Shown in pieces: positions 33,108 through 45,251 of a stretch of 64,000 nt of DNA. Positions within the stretch are counted from its first letter, which is position 1. Each line of letters begins with the position of its first letter. Made by a program: the position numbers and the translations under genes. This DNA comes from Trichomonas vaginalis G3 (Eukaryota > Parabasalia > Trichomonadida > Trichomonadidae): the NCBI RefSeq assembly GCF_026262505.1, contig NC_067207.1, forward strand, positions 752,252 through 816,251, read 5' to 3'. Below the pieces are notes generated by a model. The model was given only the letters and a program-made list of their open reading frames with translations. It ran no database searches and had not been told where the DNA came from.

Positions 33108-34800
33108 TTAAGCACGAAGTTCGGAGACAGTTGGTAAGAAAGGTTTGAGTGCTTGTCGTGATGGATTCCATCCTTTAGGTAAAACTTTCGAAGGACGAGA
33201 ATTTGTTACTTTCGGAATTACGATTGCTTTGTTTATCTTGTTCCCTTCGATTGCAGAGATAGATTGTGCTGTTGAAGGAACTGAACTGACTGGGAATCCA
33301 CCGCCAATGAACTTGGCTGTGTTTCCTGCTATTTCTTCTGTTTTTGACTGTGTTGATGACCTCATCTCGTGGACTTTCTTCTTCTCCATGAAATATGATG
33401 ATTTAGTGTAATTGAGTTCACCACGAACTTCTTCAACACTCTTCTTAAGTTCATCGATGTTACTTGAGCGATCAAACAGCTCTGTTTCGATCTCTTGAAG
33501 TTGTTTCGTCTTCATTTCGAGCTGTTCTTCAAGAATTCTAATTTCTTCATCACCGTCATCTTTCGTTTGACTTCCAACTTTCCTTTGTTCGCGAACAAGA
33601 AGTTTACGACGTTCTTCACGAAGAACTTTAAGTTTGTCGATTCGATAAAGACGTTCCATAAGTTTGTTTCGGAGTTCTTGTGTCATCTTGAGGAGATTAA
33701 GAAGTTCTGGATTCGATGCTTCTAAGAAACGCCATCTGTGGATATTCATCGGCGTTTCAAGTTCATCTTCAAGAGCACGAACACGACCTTGTTGGAAAAG
33801 GATTCCTTTCTCAAGATTTCGACATTCCGTTCGTAAATAAACGGAATGTTTCGATTTGTCCATCAATTTCTTCTGTTTTTCAACTTCGGACAACAATGTT
33901 TTCTTCAATTCGTCGACTTCATGGCATTTCTGTGTGTATGTTGCTGATTCTGATTTAAGACGGCCTTCAATAAGAACAATCTTCTCTTTTAATAGGTCTA
34001 ATGAATAAATTCTGTCATGAATCTGCTTTTCAAGTAAATTATACTGTGTATTATTCTCTTGATTCACGACTTTCACTTGGAAATGTCTTTCTCGGCAACA
34101 TCAAGTAGATATCGAGAACGCATGTTGGTATTTAACAACGTTGTCGATTGTAATTGCAAATTTCGGATATCATCGTTCATTTTTTCGATATCGTGACGTA
34201 ACTGCTTACTCTGCTCTGCATATTCCATGCGCTTGATATGGCTAGAGATGCATTGTTCGTCTTTTTCAAGAATAATTTTCTTGGAATCTGCAATATCGCG
34301 TTCTACGAAGCCGTAATCAGACCCTGTTGTTGCGGGATGATTGTGTAAGCTCTTCTAGTTGTCTCCGAACCACGTTCCTTTGCTGGATAAGCTGATCATT
34401 GATGGCAATTTGTTTTGCAATCTGATCATTGATGCCGTTTAATCACTGAAAAGGTTGTCCTGAGCGACTTTATTGTTTTGTTCGGCGATCTGTTTGATCT
34501 GTTCAGTGTTAGAAGCGTAGTTGTCGCTTCAACAATCAAATCTTCAATTCATTTCGAAGGAAACTGCAGCTTTGTCCATTTTTGTGATATCTGTCTTCTG
34601 GCCAAGCATATCATTGTAGATTCCTTCGATTTTTGTGTAGATATCTTTCCACTTTTTGCTTTTTCTTGTACTACATCACCTCTTACAGCGATAATTTGCA
34701 TCTGGCTGACATCTATATCGTTTTGTCTCATTGTTACTCGTCCGTCAGCTGCTAACAATTGGTGTCTTTTGAGATATAATTCTTTTCGAACTCGATTAGG
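33108..34800 (-). pseudogene. CFAP58: Longer CFAP58 fragment (U6)
   Basis: Nearly identical to the U5 long fragment, including AGGTCTAATG and the frame shifts, with one T fewer near 34277. It runs up to the assembly gap. Bases 34795-34857 beyond it match, inverted and imperfectly, the sequence at about 40585-40640. Confidence 0.75.
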
Positions 34801-34861
34801 TCACTTTAGTGGTAAGATACTCTTGTTGTACGAATTTCCTGTATTTAAGTAGTCCTTCGTA

Positions 34862-34886
34862 NNNNNNNNNNNNNNNNNNNNNNNNN
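34862..34886. other. Assembly gap of 25 N
   Basis: A run of 25 N separates U6 from the single-copy stretch. True order, orientation and distance across it are unknown. Confidence 0.99.
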
Positions 34887-34944
34887 AGATATGAGATGGC
34901 GCAACGGGCTGGAGTTCTTCTGTTCCGAATAATATTTTGTTCAT
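34887..34944 (-). CDS. Possible N-terminus of a gene cut by the gap
   Basis: The minus strand reads MNKILFGTEELQPVAPSHI from an ATG at 34944-34942 without a stop to the gap. An A-rich leader precedes it. The codon choice looks coding, but 19 residues are too few to identify a family. Confidence 0.3.
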
Positions 34945-35849
34945 TTTATATTTTTTTTAATATCTAATAGAGGATATGAGGTCTGAACTGTGTGTGTCGC
35001 TTGGATATCATTCTAGTTTTCACTTTATTTTTTTGTTTTTCTTTAATTTTTCTTTCTTGATTTATTGTTGTTGTATGTCTAAATTGATTGTGTGTAAATT
35101 TTCTTCTTTTCCATTTGCTTTTTTTACTAATATTGTGAAGTTAGTATTCATTTTTAGATAGTTTATATTTTTTATATATTTTCTCAAGCCCGTATTTAGA
35201 TTTTTCTTACTTTTTGGGGATTTTTTCTTTAATTATTATATATAATGAGTTTTGTAATATATACATGTGTCTAATATACTCGTTACAACTCATGTGATAA
35301 AATTAAAATAACGAAAGAGATTTCTTCTCTCCAATTTTTTTAAAATCAAAAAATGAGAATAGATTTAAATGTATATATACGATATCATGATCGAATTCTT
35401 TTTAAAGCTTTCTTTAGGTATTTTCTCACTTTTCTTTCGAATTGATCCTTAGTAAAAGATTTTCTATTTTTTTCATGTCTATTGGTTCTTTATACCTTCT
35501 GGATCTTAATTGCGATCTGAGATGTGCATATTGTTATTATTTTACAAATACGATGTTTAGAAAGTGTCTGCAACCTATATTTTTTATTCTAATTATTTTT
35601 TACAAAATTTATTATGTTGTAGTTTTTTGATGTGTTTTCCATTTTGTTTCTTGTTTAATTATTGATAACAGAGTTGTTAAATATGTTTGTAATAAGATAT
35701 ATTTTGTGTCGTTTTTTATTTCGATATTTTTTAATTCATAAGTTATGTAGTGATAGATTCTTGTTCAAATCTCAATCTCCTTGTGGAATTTAGAGCTTTT
35801 GAACAAAATGTGGAGAGAGGTAGAAAAAGATTATCAGGCAGGCTCGGAT

Positions 35850-36600
35850 AAATTAGAATCGAACAAGCAGAATGAGTTTTAACGATTCATACTTCCCATC
35901 CTTTAACCTAGACTTGGTTATATCTCACAAATGATTTTTGATTTAGTTTGTCAGCATATTACAGATATTATTTAAATCATGGAGAGCCGCTATCTATGTT
36001 AATCGTTTGCTAACACATAGTCATTTTATGATAAGGAGTTTTTTTGGAGGAGAAAGCTCAAGTGTTGATTAATTTAATAATGTTGGATTAGCGTTATAAC
36101 GTGTATTTCATTGCGTTGATATAATTTAGCATGGCAACAACTGTTATTCATATATGGTATGGGATTCAATGATAGTTTTTAACAATATGTGATAAGAATC
36201 TTGCATACTTTATACTCGAGATCTAAAATCTGAATCTTCCGAAATAGTGATTTGATTAGAAATATGTTGACTTAGATAAAAGAATTATGCCCGATTATAT
36301 GTCGTATTGGAAGACATTAATGATCGAAAAATACGATCGTTCGACATATGGTTTTTATCATTGAATCAATTCAAAGATATGTCGAGTTACCAAGATTTCC
36401 TGGACTGATTTTGCAGATTTACATTGAAAAAGATTACAAGAAGATATTATGGGGCTCGTGGAACAGGGATCGCTAGTTTACTTATGTAACTCCAATTCCA
36501 GATTGTGGATGGGTTTATATGAAAGAAAAGACTGGTCTTAGAAAAAAAGGAGCAAGGAAAATTCTTTATGGATTATTATTTTTGCGAACCTTATGCTAAT
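35850..36600 (+). other. Coding-like but interrupted stretch, + strand
   Basis: Reading the + strand gives protein-like runs such as SFNDSYFPSFNLDLVISHK near 35875 and TPIPDCGWVYMKEKTGLRKK near 36490, in different frames and interrupted. I do not recognise a family. It could be an old gene copy or real coding sequence with consensus errors. Confidence 0.25.
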
Positions 36601-37249
36601 TAGATATTATTGAACTATGCTATCAATGCTTGGATATATGAGGACGTGCTTGATTAATATCATACTTTCTGTTGAAATAGTTTAGTCATTTTTTGTTAAA
36701 GTAAGTAGTTTTATTATTATACTTTTTTTTCTTATTATTGTATTCTGTAAATATTATATGTTTGTTATATTTTATATCAGAATTAGGTTAATTTTCTATG
36801 GTTTTTTTTGAGATGACTTTGTATTGTCAGTATATGGTGTATTCTGTGAGAGAATGATAATTATTAGTTTTATTTTTTGTTCCGCCATTATAACAAAATG
36901 GTTTCTATGTGTGAACTGTTACTAAGTTACACATCTTTATCAAAATTCGATAAATATTTACAAAAGAAGAAGATCAGTGTGAAAATTTTGTTCAAAATAA
37001 GTAATATTTTATTAATATAATTTAATGGTTTTCTTTGCCATATGTTCAGTTAATGTTTGTTGCAAAACTTTGTATTCCTATTTGTACTAATGTCGCATGA
37101 TAAAGATTGTTATTTGTTAATACGGGTAAAAACAATATTAAATAAACGCTCAATAAACATAAAAATTTCTTTGAGTGAAGAATATATACATGTTATTATC
37201 GAATAAGCAGTTCGATGAAGAAAAAATTAAATAAGTGTTTGATTTATTG

Positions 37250-40150
37250 GGTAAAATATTTTGCTTAGTTCTAATAGTGATTTTTCATTTTCAACTGCAA
37301 TCTCGTGTTTTGTGTGTCGCGATATATGCCGATGTGTTTGGCTTCTTTTACTTTCCTTGGACCTTTTCATGGCATTGGCGTTATTCTCTCTGTGTTACTT
37401 TGGAACTCTATTAAATTGTAGATGTTCTTTTGTGTGTTAGGGTTTCTTTCTGGTAGTGGTCTATGTCTTTTTAGCTTTGTTGTTTAGATTCCAGGATTTA
37501 GTCTCTTTGAGATAGTTTGATTCCATGTGATCCTTTCTCTTGTGCATTTACTAATAGAGCTGATTTTTGTCAAGTTCCTTGGAACATATCATAGCATCTA
37601 TATGGTGATATCTTTGTATGGTTCTTGGTCATAATTATCAATTGTAAATCTTGTTCTGAATTTCACTAGTATTTGCTTAGGATGTTCATTGAACTGAATT
37701 TCGCTAATTGTGTTAAATGCTCTGACTGTTTGTGGTAATGTTTTTGTCTGTATGATTCTGCTTTTTTTTATCCGCGGTTTTAATTCTGATTTGATGTTTA
37801 TTACTTGATTGAAGTGGTTTTTCTATGTTTGCTTTGTCTCATTTGCTTGTTCTTTCGTTCATTTTGTGGGTATCGCTCTTAATGCTTGTGAATGTTTTTC
37901 TCTGTTGATGTCGTAGTGATAATCTGTTGCTGTTTTTTGTAATCTCGGTGTGTCGTTTAAATGGTGTTTAAAATATTCAACCAATTGCAACAATTTATAT
38001 GGCTATCAGGTTTACAGTTGGAACATATGTTGTTGAGTCTTATCAGAGAGATATTGTGATGTGAAGGCTATTGACGAGTGCTAGTTTTCTCTGAGGAATC
38101 TCAATTATTCCAGATTTTTTGTTACGTGATGATTTTCATTTTGTGTGTCGTACATTCCAATCTTGAATCTTTATATTTGCCTTTTAGTTGTCTGGACATT
38201 TTCGCTGCGGACACAATCAGTAAATGTAATGTGATTGGGATTTCATATGTAGTTTGACTTTTTGATGGTAAAGCTTGGATAAGGCATTTTTTGTGATAAT
38301 TGTTTAATTGGAAGCAAAGTTTTTGTTTTATAAGATATTATACGTATCTATCAATTAAATTCTTTCAATTTAGAAAATTTGGCTGTGATGTCTTTTGTGC
38401 TTATTTTGTATAGGGAGATCTCTATTGCTGTTTGCTTCGGAATATTTCTTCCATGCATTCATAATGATTCCTTAGTGGTTTGTCATGGTACTTTTGAGGC
38501 AGACTATGATGTGATGGTTTAAATCTTACTAAACGTTGCCCAATGTTTTTACTATTTTGTACTTGATAATAGTAATATTATTCAATATAGTGCGATGATT
38601 GTTGACCTTCTAATTTTGAAATATAGAAGTCGGCAGCTATATGTTTGTCCATACTAACTCTTTGATAAGGGGTAATTGCTCATTGTTCAATAAGTAATTG
38701 TCTAATAATTGCTTATTATACTTGTGTAGCTTGAGTGCAACGCTATGTTTATGTCATATTTATTTAGGGTTTCTATTATTCGATAGTCTTAATAGCGATG
38801 GAGATTCTTTTTGATTTTAATAAGTAATTTTTTTGCGTATAAGAGTGTTTTTACATTGATTGTTCTTTTGATATGTCGAAGCTATTAAAACATTGTTGGT
38901 ACATTCACTATCTATTCTAATATATATTATATGGCCTTGTAGAAACATGGTTAGCTCTCTGCCTTTATTCAGTGCTTCAAGTCTTTGGTTGTGTAGTAGG
39001 GACATAGTTATCTTTGTTGTATATTATGAGATATCTCCGATGGTATAATAGTCTTGTATGTTGGAGTAGTCAATTGTGTGATAATTGTTGTGTTATTCGA
39101 TATTTCATGTAAAGGTATAGCTTGTTGATATTTTCCATATATCGGCTGATTTATGAGAAATCATACCGATGTTTTATTCTGTGTTTCTTTCAAGATATGT
39201 ACTGTGCAATAGATTTACAAACTTAATTAGGTTATCGGCATCGATGATGGATCAATTCCAATTACTAGAAGGTAGAAAGAGTGTGTTCCAAGTCACTATT
39301 TGCCTGGGATTGAAATTATGATCATGGCTTCGATGGTTTCAGGGCAGATGTGTTTAGATGTGATGTATAGTTAGTGAGTGCTTCTGGGTGTGATTAGTAT
39401 CTACAATATGTACTAATGAGTTTTTATTATTGTGTCCAGAAATGGTGGCTTGGTGTTGGGTTTTAGGGGATTGAGGGAATTTGCTTGATATATGTTGGAT
39501 TGTCGATAGCTCGTAAATTATTGAAGCGGGCTTTGCTGTGTTCTTGATTGAGTGGTAATTTGTTTCGTCAGATGGGTTTTAGTCGATGTGGAAACTCTGT
39601 AGGATTGATTGGTGAATAGTTTTTTGCAGTCTGTGATTTCTCGGTATAGAGATGCGCATGTTGGAGATTGGGGTCTTGAGATGTCTCAGAGCAGAAGGAT
39701 CTGAGTAGTGCATAGGCCGTGAGATGTCAGTAATGGTCGTGATGTAGTATTACGAGTCAACGAGACTTTGTAAACTAAATTGTGGACAAGATGGAAGCTT
39801 TTGCGTGTGCTCAAGAGACATATTCTCGATGCTTGTGTCAGTTCATTTGATATTAATTTTGTGCTTTAGGTTGCACTAAGGTTTGGGTTATTTAAGTGGC
39901 GCACGGTTAGATGTGACGTTTGTACTCACCGGGGTTTTAACGTGTTGAGATGTCGAGACTTCTTTTGCCATATGCTGAAGGGTTTTGTTTTTTGTGAGAG
40001 TTATTTAAGCTGTAGATTGTGAAAAATCATACTCTCTCGTTTGAATAGAGTGTTACTGGTTGTTTGAGAGAAGATTGGTGTGCTGTTTCTTCACCGGAAA
40101 TCAGATCTTCGAGAAAGAAATAGTTCATATCATTGCAAATGCAAAAATTT
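37250..40150 (-). other. Coding-like but interrupted stretch, minus strand
   Basis: The minus strand gives protein-like runs, for example LEDLISGEETAHQSSLKQP (around 40050-40115), YYITTITDISRPMHYSDPS (around 39690-39750) and NEHPKQILVKFRTRFTIDNY (around 37635-37695). They are short and out of phase with each other. The A/C-rich strand has fewer stop codons by composition alone, so some of this may be chance. No family recognised. Confidence 0.25.
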
Positions 40151-40584
40151 ATGTCATAAAGGCACTATCGGTGAGAAATTTTGATCGTGATGTCGGCCTC
40201 GCTTGTGTTTCAAATATGTTCTGGATATGTTGATGATAGCTCCTAAGAAAAAGACGTGTAGGGAGACTTTGCCATCGATTGTGATTATGTGTTCGTAAAG
40301 ATATTAGCATCTCTAAATGATTTCAATGTGTGAACTGCACGATAGATGATTTTCGACTTTGCGTGGGCTGTGTGTGGGTTATGAGGGTTGTTTTAAATCT
40401 ATTGACTTGACAGAGTACTGAACATGGTAGATCAATCTTGTGGCGAGTGATCTGTACAGTAAAGAGCGGAAGAGATAACGTAAGAAGCAGTTTCCAACTT
40501 GTACTGAAATTTAGCCGGTTAAAGAAGTGATGAAGAAGGCCTGGGATAAGAGTATCAACAAAAACGAAAGAAGTAGATCGAGGC

Positions 40585-40640
40585 TAATTTAATTCGGAAT
40601 TTCGTACTACAAGAGTTATCTTACACACTATAAGTGATCG
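40585..40640 (+). repeat. Inverted match to the sequence left of the gap
   Basis: GGAATTTCGTACTACAAGAG and the following 30 bases match the reverse complement of 34795-34850 (GGAAATTCGTACAACAAGAG onward) at about 45 of 55 positions with small indels. The array-side copy adjoins the long CFAP58 fragment of U6. Confidence 0.7.
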
Positions 40641-40647
40641 TTTAGCT

Positions 40648-40843
40648 TAGCAATGGCCAGGTTGTTTGATTTTAATGAAGAGCCAAGTTCCTCTCGGATC
40701 GTGCCTAATGAGGACGACCGTCGAGGAACTTGGCTCTGAGGAGATGAATTGTGAGCTCTGGCCTCGATGAAGGCCAGAGTTTTGAATGGAATGTTTTGAT
40801 GGGATGAGCCAATGCTCAGTAAGCTCGTCCCATCAAAACATTC
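40648..40843. repeat. End of the GC-rich hairpin array (U7)
   Basis: Holds half of one short hairpin, the last type 2 long hairpin, the last short hairpin and the terminal hairpin. Confidence 0.88.
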
Positions 40844-41143
40844 GATTAAAAATTGAATTAAAAATTATCGTAATCACTGAAAAATTACAACAATATTTTT
40901 GAATAATATTATTATATAATAAGAATTGAATAAATTTCTCACAAAATTAAATAAAAATTTCCAAAAAATATTAGAAAATTTTAAAAATTATTGAAAAAAT
41001 AACAAATTTGATAAGAAAATTAAGGATTAGAGAAATTTAAGAAATATAGAAAATGGTTATTTATTATTGTAATGGGAAATTGAGGATATTTGAGGAGTTT
41101 TATACAGAATGTGATCTTTATAATTAAAAGAAATGAAGATATT

Positions 41144-41694
41144 CAAGAAAGGAGTTTACAAATGCAGGGTAAAGGAACAATACTCTGCATTTGTAAACTC
41201 CTTTCTTGAATTGAAATTCAATGAATCACATTCAAGTGAAAAAGTGCAAGCTATTCGAGAAAGGAGTTTACAAATGCAGGGTAAAGGAACAATACTCTGC
41301 ATTTGTAAACTCCTTTCTTGAATTGAAATTCAATGAATCACATTCAAGTGAAAAAGTGCAAGCTATTCGAGAAAGGAGTTTACAAATGCAGGGTAAAGGA
41401 ACAATACTCTGCATTTGTAAACTCCTTTCTTGAATTGAAATTCAATGAATCACATTCAAGTGAAAAAGTGCAAGCTATTCGAGAAAGGAGTTTACAAATG
41501 CAGGGTAAAGGAACAATACTCTGCATTTGTAAACTCCTTTCTTGAATTGAAATTCAATGAATCACATTCAAGTGAAAAAGTGCAAGCTATTCGAGAAAGG
41601 AGTTTACAAATGCAGGGTAAAGGAACAATACTCTGCATTTGTAAACTCCTTTCTTGAATTAAAATTCAATGAATCACATTCAAGTGAAAAAGTG
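41144..41694. repeat. 112-bp hairpin tandem repeat, 5 copies (U7)
   Basis: Copies start at 41144, 41256, 41368, 41480 and 41592. Confidence 0.95.
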
Positions 41695-42501
41695 CGAGTT
41701 TTCCTAATTTACACATATAAATGCAATATAATAGCAATATCCCACTAAGCACAAATGTAATCTCAATCAAAACACATTATCTTCATAAATGTTAACAAAT
41801 TTTTCTATTCACACATGTCTAATCATAAATAATTAAGTCTATTCATCATTTATCGTCTAATCAAATATAATTTACATTCTCATTGATAATTGTTATATAA
41901 AAATAACATAGATTATATTTCAAATGAGACTCTTAGAGCTTTTCTTATTTTAACATTGTAATAATATAGAATAGCATATAGATATATATGTAATAACGTA
42001 TATATATGCTTATTTCTCTCATGTTTCGAAATGCAATGTGATATTGCACTCACTTTTTATAGAAATCTACCATACTCATAGGAATGATGACATATACATT
42101 TGTCTATCTATCTACGTTGTAAAAACCTTCATTAGCCCTAAGCTCAAAGTTTTTCTCATTCATTGCTTTAAATTGACCAAAAAATTGAATACTTGCTTTA
42201 AATTGACCATTCAATTTAAAGTTCGTCCCTTTGTATTTTGGATTTTGGAGGTTCTTGTTGTTATTTCTACAAATTAGATCCTTATTAAAATTGTTAATTT
42301 TTCGATCATTAGCGATGTCACAGTTTAAATTGGAAATTCTTTTTCTTTGGATAGTTCACACCCGTAAAAATATTTTTACGACTTTATTATGCGACAAAAT
42401 ACAGACAAATCTTGCAGTGATGAACTTTATGATACAGAACAAAGAGAAGAATAATATTCATTACTAGATGATTAAACCTAATCAATCTTCGGCATATTTA
42501 A

Positions 42502-43504
42502 ATGCACATATTAAATTTGAAAAATGCAAAAAAGTCCAGCTGGGATCAATATTTTGGTAGTAAAGATAAATGTGACTATATACAAAATGGGACCGTATTA
42601 TTTGATAATAGCAGTATCAATAATTATTATGTTTTACTTTGTTTCTATAAAGAATGCAAAGAAACTGGCGCAATTTGCATTCAAAGAACTAATAAAGTGT
42701 GTACATTACTTGAAGAAACAGTATTTACCAATTGTAGTTCCACCACAGAATATGGTGGAGGGTCTGTTTATTATAACTGCCAAGCAGATGGAGAGTTCGT
42801 CCAACATCGAACATGTTATTATGCGTCAATAGCAGAGCAAGCTATGGCATTTGCTCAAGCTGCTAAGCAATACCTTTCTAATAAAAACTATGCAATTGAA
42901 GTTTCTGTTCTTAAATGTGGAGAAAATGAAGAAAAAGGAAGTTACACATTTGGTATTTCTTTTGGCGATATATGTTTTGATAATAACAACATCACAAACA
43001 ACAAATGTATTCATCAATAACTATTGGACTTTTAGGAAATTCGGGTACATATAATTTTTCAACATTTAGAGAAAACGCTCAAATTGAAAGTTTTTCGCTT
43101 TTATTTTCCTCTTCAGATTATTCATTAACTCATACAGTTTCGTATTGTAATATTATTGGAAATAAATGTGGAGCAGATAAAAACCAAGTTCTATTTATTG
43201 TATATCCAAAACTAATTTAGATCACTGCATATTTTTAAATAACACTGCAAAATACATGTTTGGGCAAGATATAGATGGTTATAATTCGACTATTTCAGAT
43301 TCATATGTTGACTCTAATTCAACCACAGGATCAGGAACTGTTATATTTAAGAATATAAAAGAAGGTTACGATTTTAATACGTTTACTCATATATTTAATG
43401 AAAACTGCTCAATAGTTTCTCATAGAATAATCTCCCTTAAATCGATTTTTCTTTCAAAGTTTGCAAAAACTGCAACTGCAGGATTATTTTCACGCAAAGT
43501 ATAG
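42502..43504 (+). pseudogene. Surface-protein-like gene, copies C and D (U7)
   Basis: C is open (42502-43020). D has one T fewer in the run near 43195, splitting it into 43005-43220 and 43256-43504. Confidence 0.55.
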
Positions 43505-43890
43505 ATATAAATGGCAGTATTATGTCGACAAAAGTCGTTATTCTGTTCAACGGCAAAACAAATTATTTAAGCTGTTAAATCTTTTCTTTTTTATAAAAAC
43601 TTTGCTTTTAATTTTTCAATTTTTAAATGAGGAGAAAACAAACCAAAAGGAAGCAATACATTTCTAATTGGATATTGTGAAATACTAATTAAGAAAAAAT
43701 AACATCGCAAGCAATAAATGCATAGAAATTTCATTGTATCTGGATTTGCAGGATTTAAAAATAGGCGTTTATTAGTTTTGAGAGTGTATGAAATTTTTTT
43801 AACTTCAAATGAATTCTTAATATTAAATAAAGTAAATCAAACAATTTATAAAATAACAAATAAAAAAAAACAATATAGAAATAGAAATAA

Positions 43891-44988
43891 TTAAGCACGA
43901 AGTTCGGAGACAGTTGGTAAGAAAGGTTTGAGTGCTTGTCGTGATGGATTCCATCCTTTAGGTAAAACTTTCGAAGGACGAGAATTTGTTACTTTCGGAA
44001 TTACGATTGCTTTGTTTATCTTGTTCCCTTCGATTGCAGAGATAGATTGTGCTGTTGAAGGAACTGAACTGACTGGGAATCCACCGCCAATGAACTTGGC
44101 TGTGTTTCCTGCTATTTCTTCTGTTTTTGACTGTGTTGATGACCTCATCTCGTGGACTTTCTTCTTCTCCATGAAATATGATGATTTAGTGTAATTGAGT
44201 TCACCACGAACTTCTTCAACACTCTTCTTAAGTTCATCGATGTTACTTGAGCGATCAAACAGCTCTGTTTCGATCTCTTGAAGTTGTTTCGTCTTCATTT
44301 CGAGCTGTTCTTCAAGAATTCTAATTTCTTCATCACCGTCATCTTTCGTTTGACTTCCAACTTTCCTTTGTTCGCGAACAAGAAGTTTACGACGTTCTTC
44401 ACGAAGAACTTTAAGTTTGTCGATTCGATAAAGACGTTCCATAAGTTTGTTTCGGAGTTCTTGTGTCATCTTGAGGAGATTAAGAAGTTCTGGATTCGAT
44501 GCTTCTAAGAAACGCCATCTGTGGATATTCATCGGCGTTTCAAGTTCATCTTCAAGAGCACGAACACGACCTTGTTGGAAAAGGATTCCTTTCTCAAGAT
44601 TTCGACATTCCGTTCGTAAATAAACGGAATGTTTCGATTTGTCCATCAATTTCTTCTGTTTTTCAACTTCGGACAACAATGTTTTCTTCAATTCGTCGAC
44701 TTCATGGCATTTCTGTGTGTATGTTGCTGATTCTGATTTAAGACGGCCTTCAATAAGAACAATCTTCTCTTTTAATAGATCTAATGAATAAATTCTGTCA
44801 TGAATCTGCTTTTGATAAAATAAGTTATATGTTGAATGCAATTGATTCAATATATTCGAACTCATCAACACTTTCATGAATATAAGAAAAATATGGAAAA
44901 AATTTAGCAAACCTATTGAAAATATTATTATTTGAATGATACACAATTTAATTGGGACAATGTCACGCCCGTAAAATATTTTTGCCAT
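43891..44988 (-). CDS. CFAP58: Chimeric CFAP58 C-terminal ORF (U8)
   Basis: All 365 codons open, product equal to U2; it reads divergently from copy B at 45003. Confidence 0.8.
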   Translation of the reverse strand: MAKIFYGRDIVPIKLCIIQIIIFSIGLLNFFHIFLIFMKVLMSSNILNQLHSTYNLFYQKQIHDRIYSLDLLKEKIVLIEGRLKSESATYTQKCHEVDELKKTLLSEVEKQKKLMDKSKHSVYLRTECRNLEKGILFQQGRVRALEDELETPMNIHRWRFLEASNPELLNLLKMTQELRNKLMERLYRIDKLKVLREERRKLLVREQRKVGSQTKDDGDEEIRILEEQLEMKTKQLQEIETELFDRSSNIDELKKSVEEVRGELNYTKSSYFMEKKKVHEMRSSTQSKTEEIAGNTAKFIGGGFPVSSVPSTAQSISAIEGNKINKAIVIPKVTNSRPSKVLPKGWNPSRQALKPFLPTVSELRA

Positions 44989-45002
44989 AATAATGTTAAA
45001 AA

Positions 45003-45251
45003 ATGAACAAAAATCAGAACAAAGGGGAAGGCTACACTTTGACTATCTCAGATTCATATGTTGATTCAAATTCAACAAATGGACTTGTTATATTTAATAA
45101 TCTAACAATAAACTCATTTTTTAACACTTTTAATCATTTATTTAATGAAAATTGTTCAATAAATTCTGGAAAAATTATCACTTATAATTTTTCATATCTT
45201 TCTACATTTGTAAAAACTGCTTCTGCAGGATTAGTTCCATCAAAAAAGTAA
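45003..45251 (+). pseudogene. Surface-protein-like 3' fragment, copy B (U8)
   Basis: 82-codon frame, product equal to U2. Confidence 0.6.

Larger units (their letters stand above)
1..34861. repeat. 6.65-kb macrosatellite, left block (U1-U6)
   Basis: Six head-to-tail units share the same order of parts. Unit starts, marked by TGCATAGAAATTTC, are at 1, 6654, 13394, 20157, 26812 and 32936, giving lengths of 6653, 6740, 6763, 6655 and 6124 bases before the gap. Length differences come mainly from copy number of an internal 112-bp repeat, and in U5 from a rearrangement. Aligned parts are nearly identical, mostly differing by single-base homopolymer changes. Whether the block is longer than shown cannot be judged because it runs into the window start and into a gap. 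Confidence 0.97.
34887..40647. other. Single-copy stretch between the two array blocks
   Basis: About 5.76 kb that shares nothing obvious with the repeat unit except its last 60 or so bases. The + strand is rich in T and G, so the minus strand is rich in A and C. No frame longer than about 62 codons exists. I see no rRNA, tRNA or repeat array. Coding-like fragments on both strands suggest decayed genes or low-quality sequence. Near 40640-40665 the match to the hairpin array is imperfect, then becomes exact. Confidence 0.6.
40648..42229. mobile_element. Left-truncated MULE-like element (U7)
   Basis: Starts inside the last short GC hairpin pair (TTAGCAATGGCCAG), directly against the single-copy stretch. 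The right inverted repeat is 42162-42229, followed by TTTGTATTTT at 42230-42239. Confidence 0.85.

Noticed and set aside
34887-40647. tRNA or rRNA genes in the single-copy stretch
   Set aside because: No cloverleaf or conserved rRNA segment could be found by eye.
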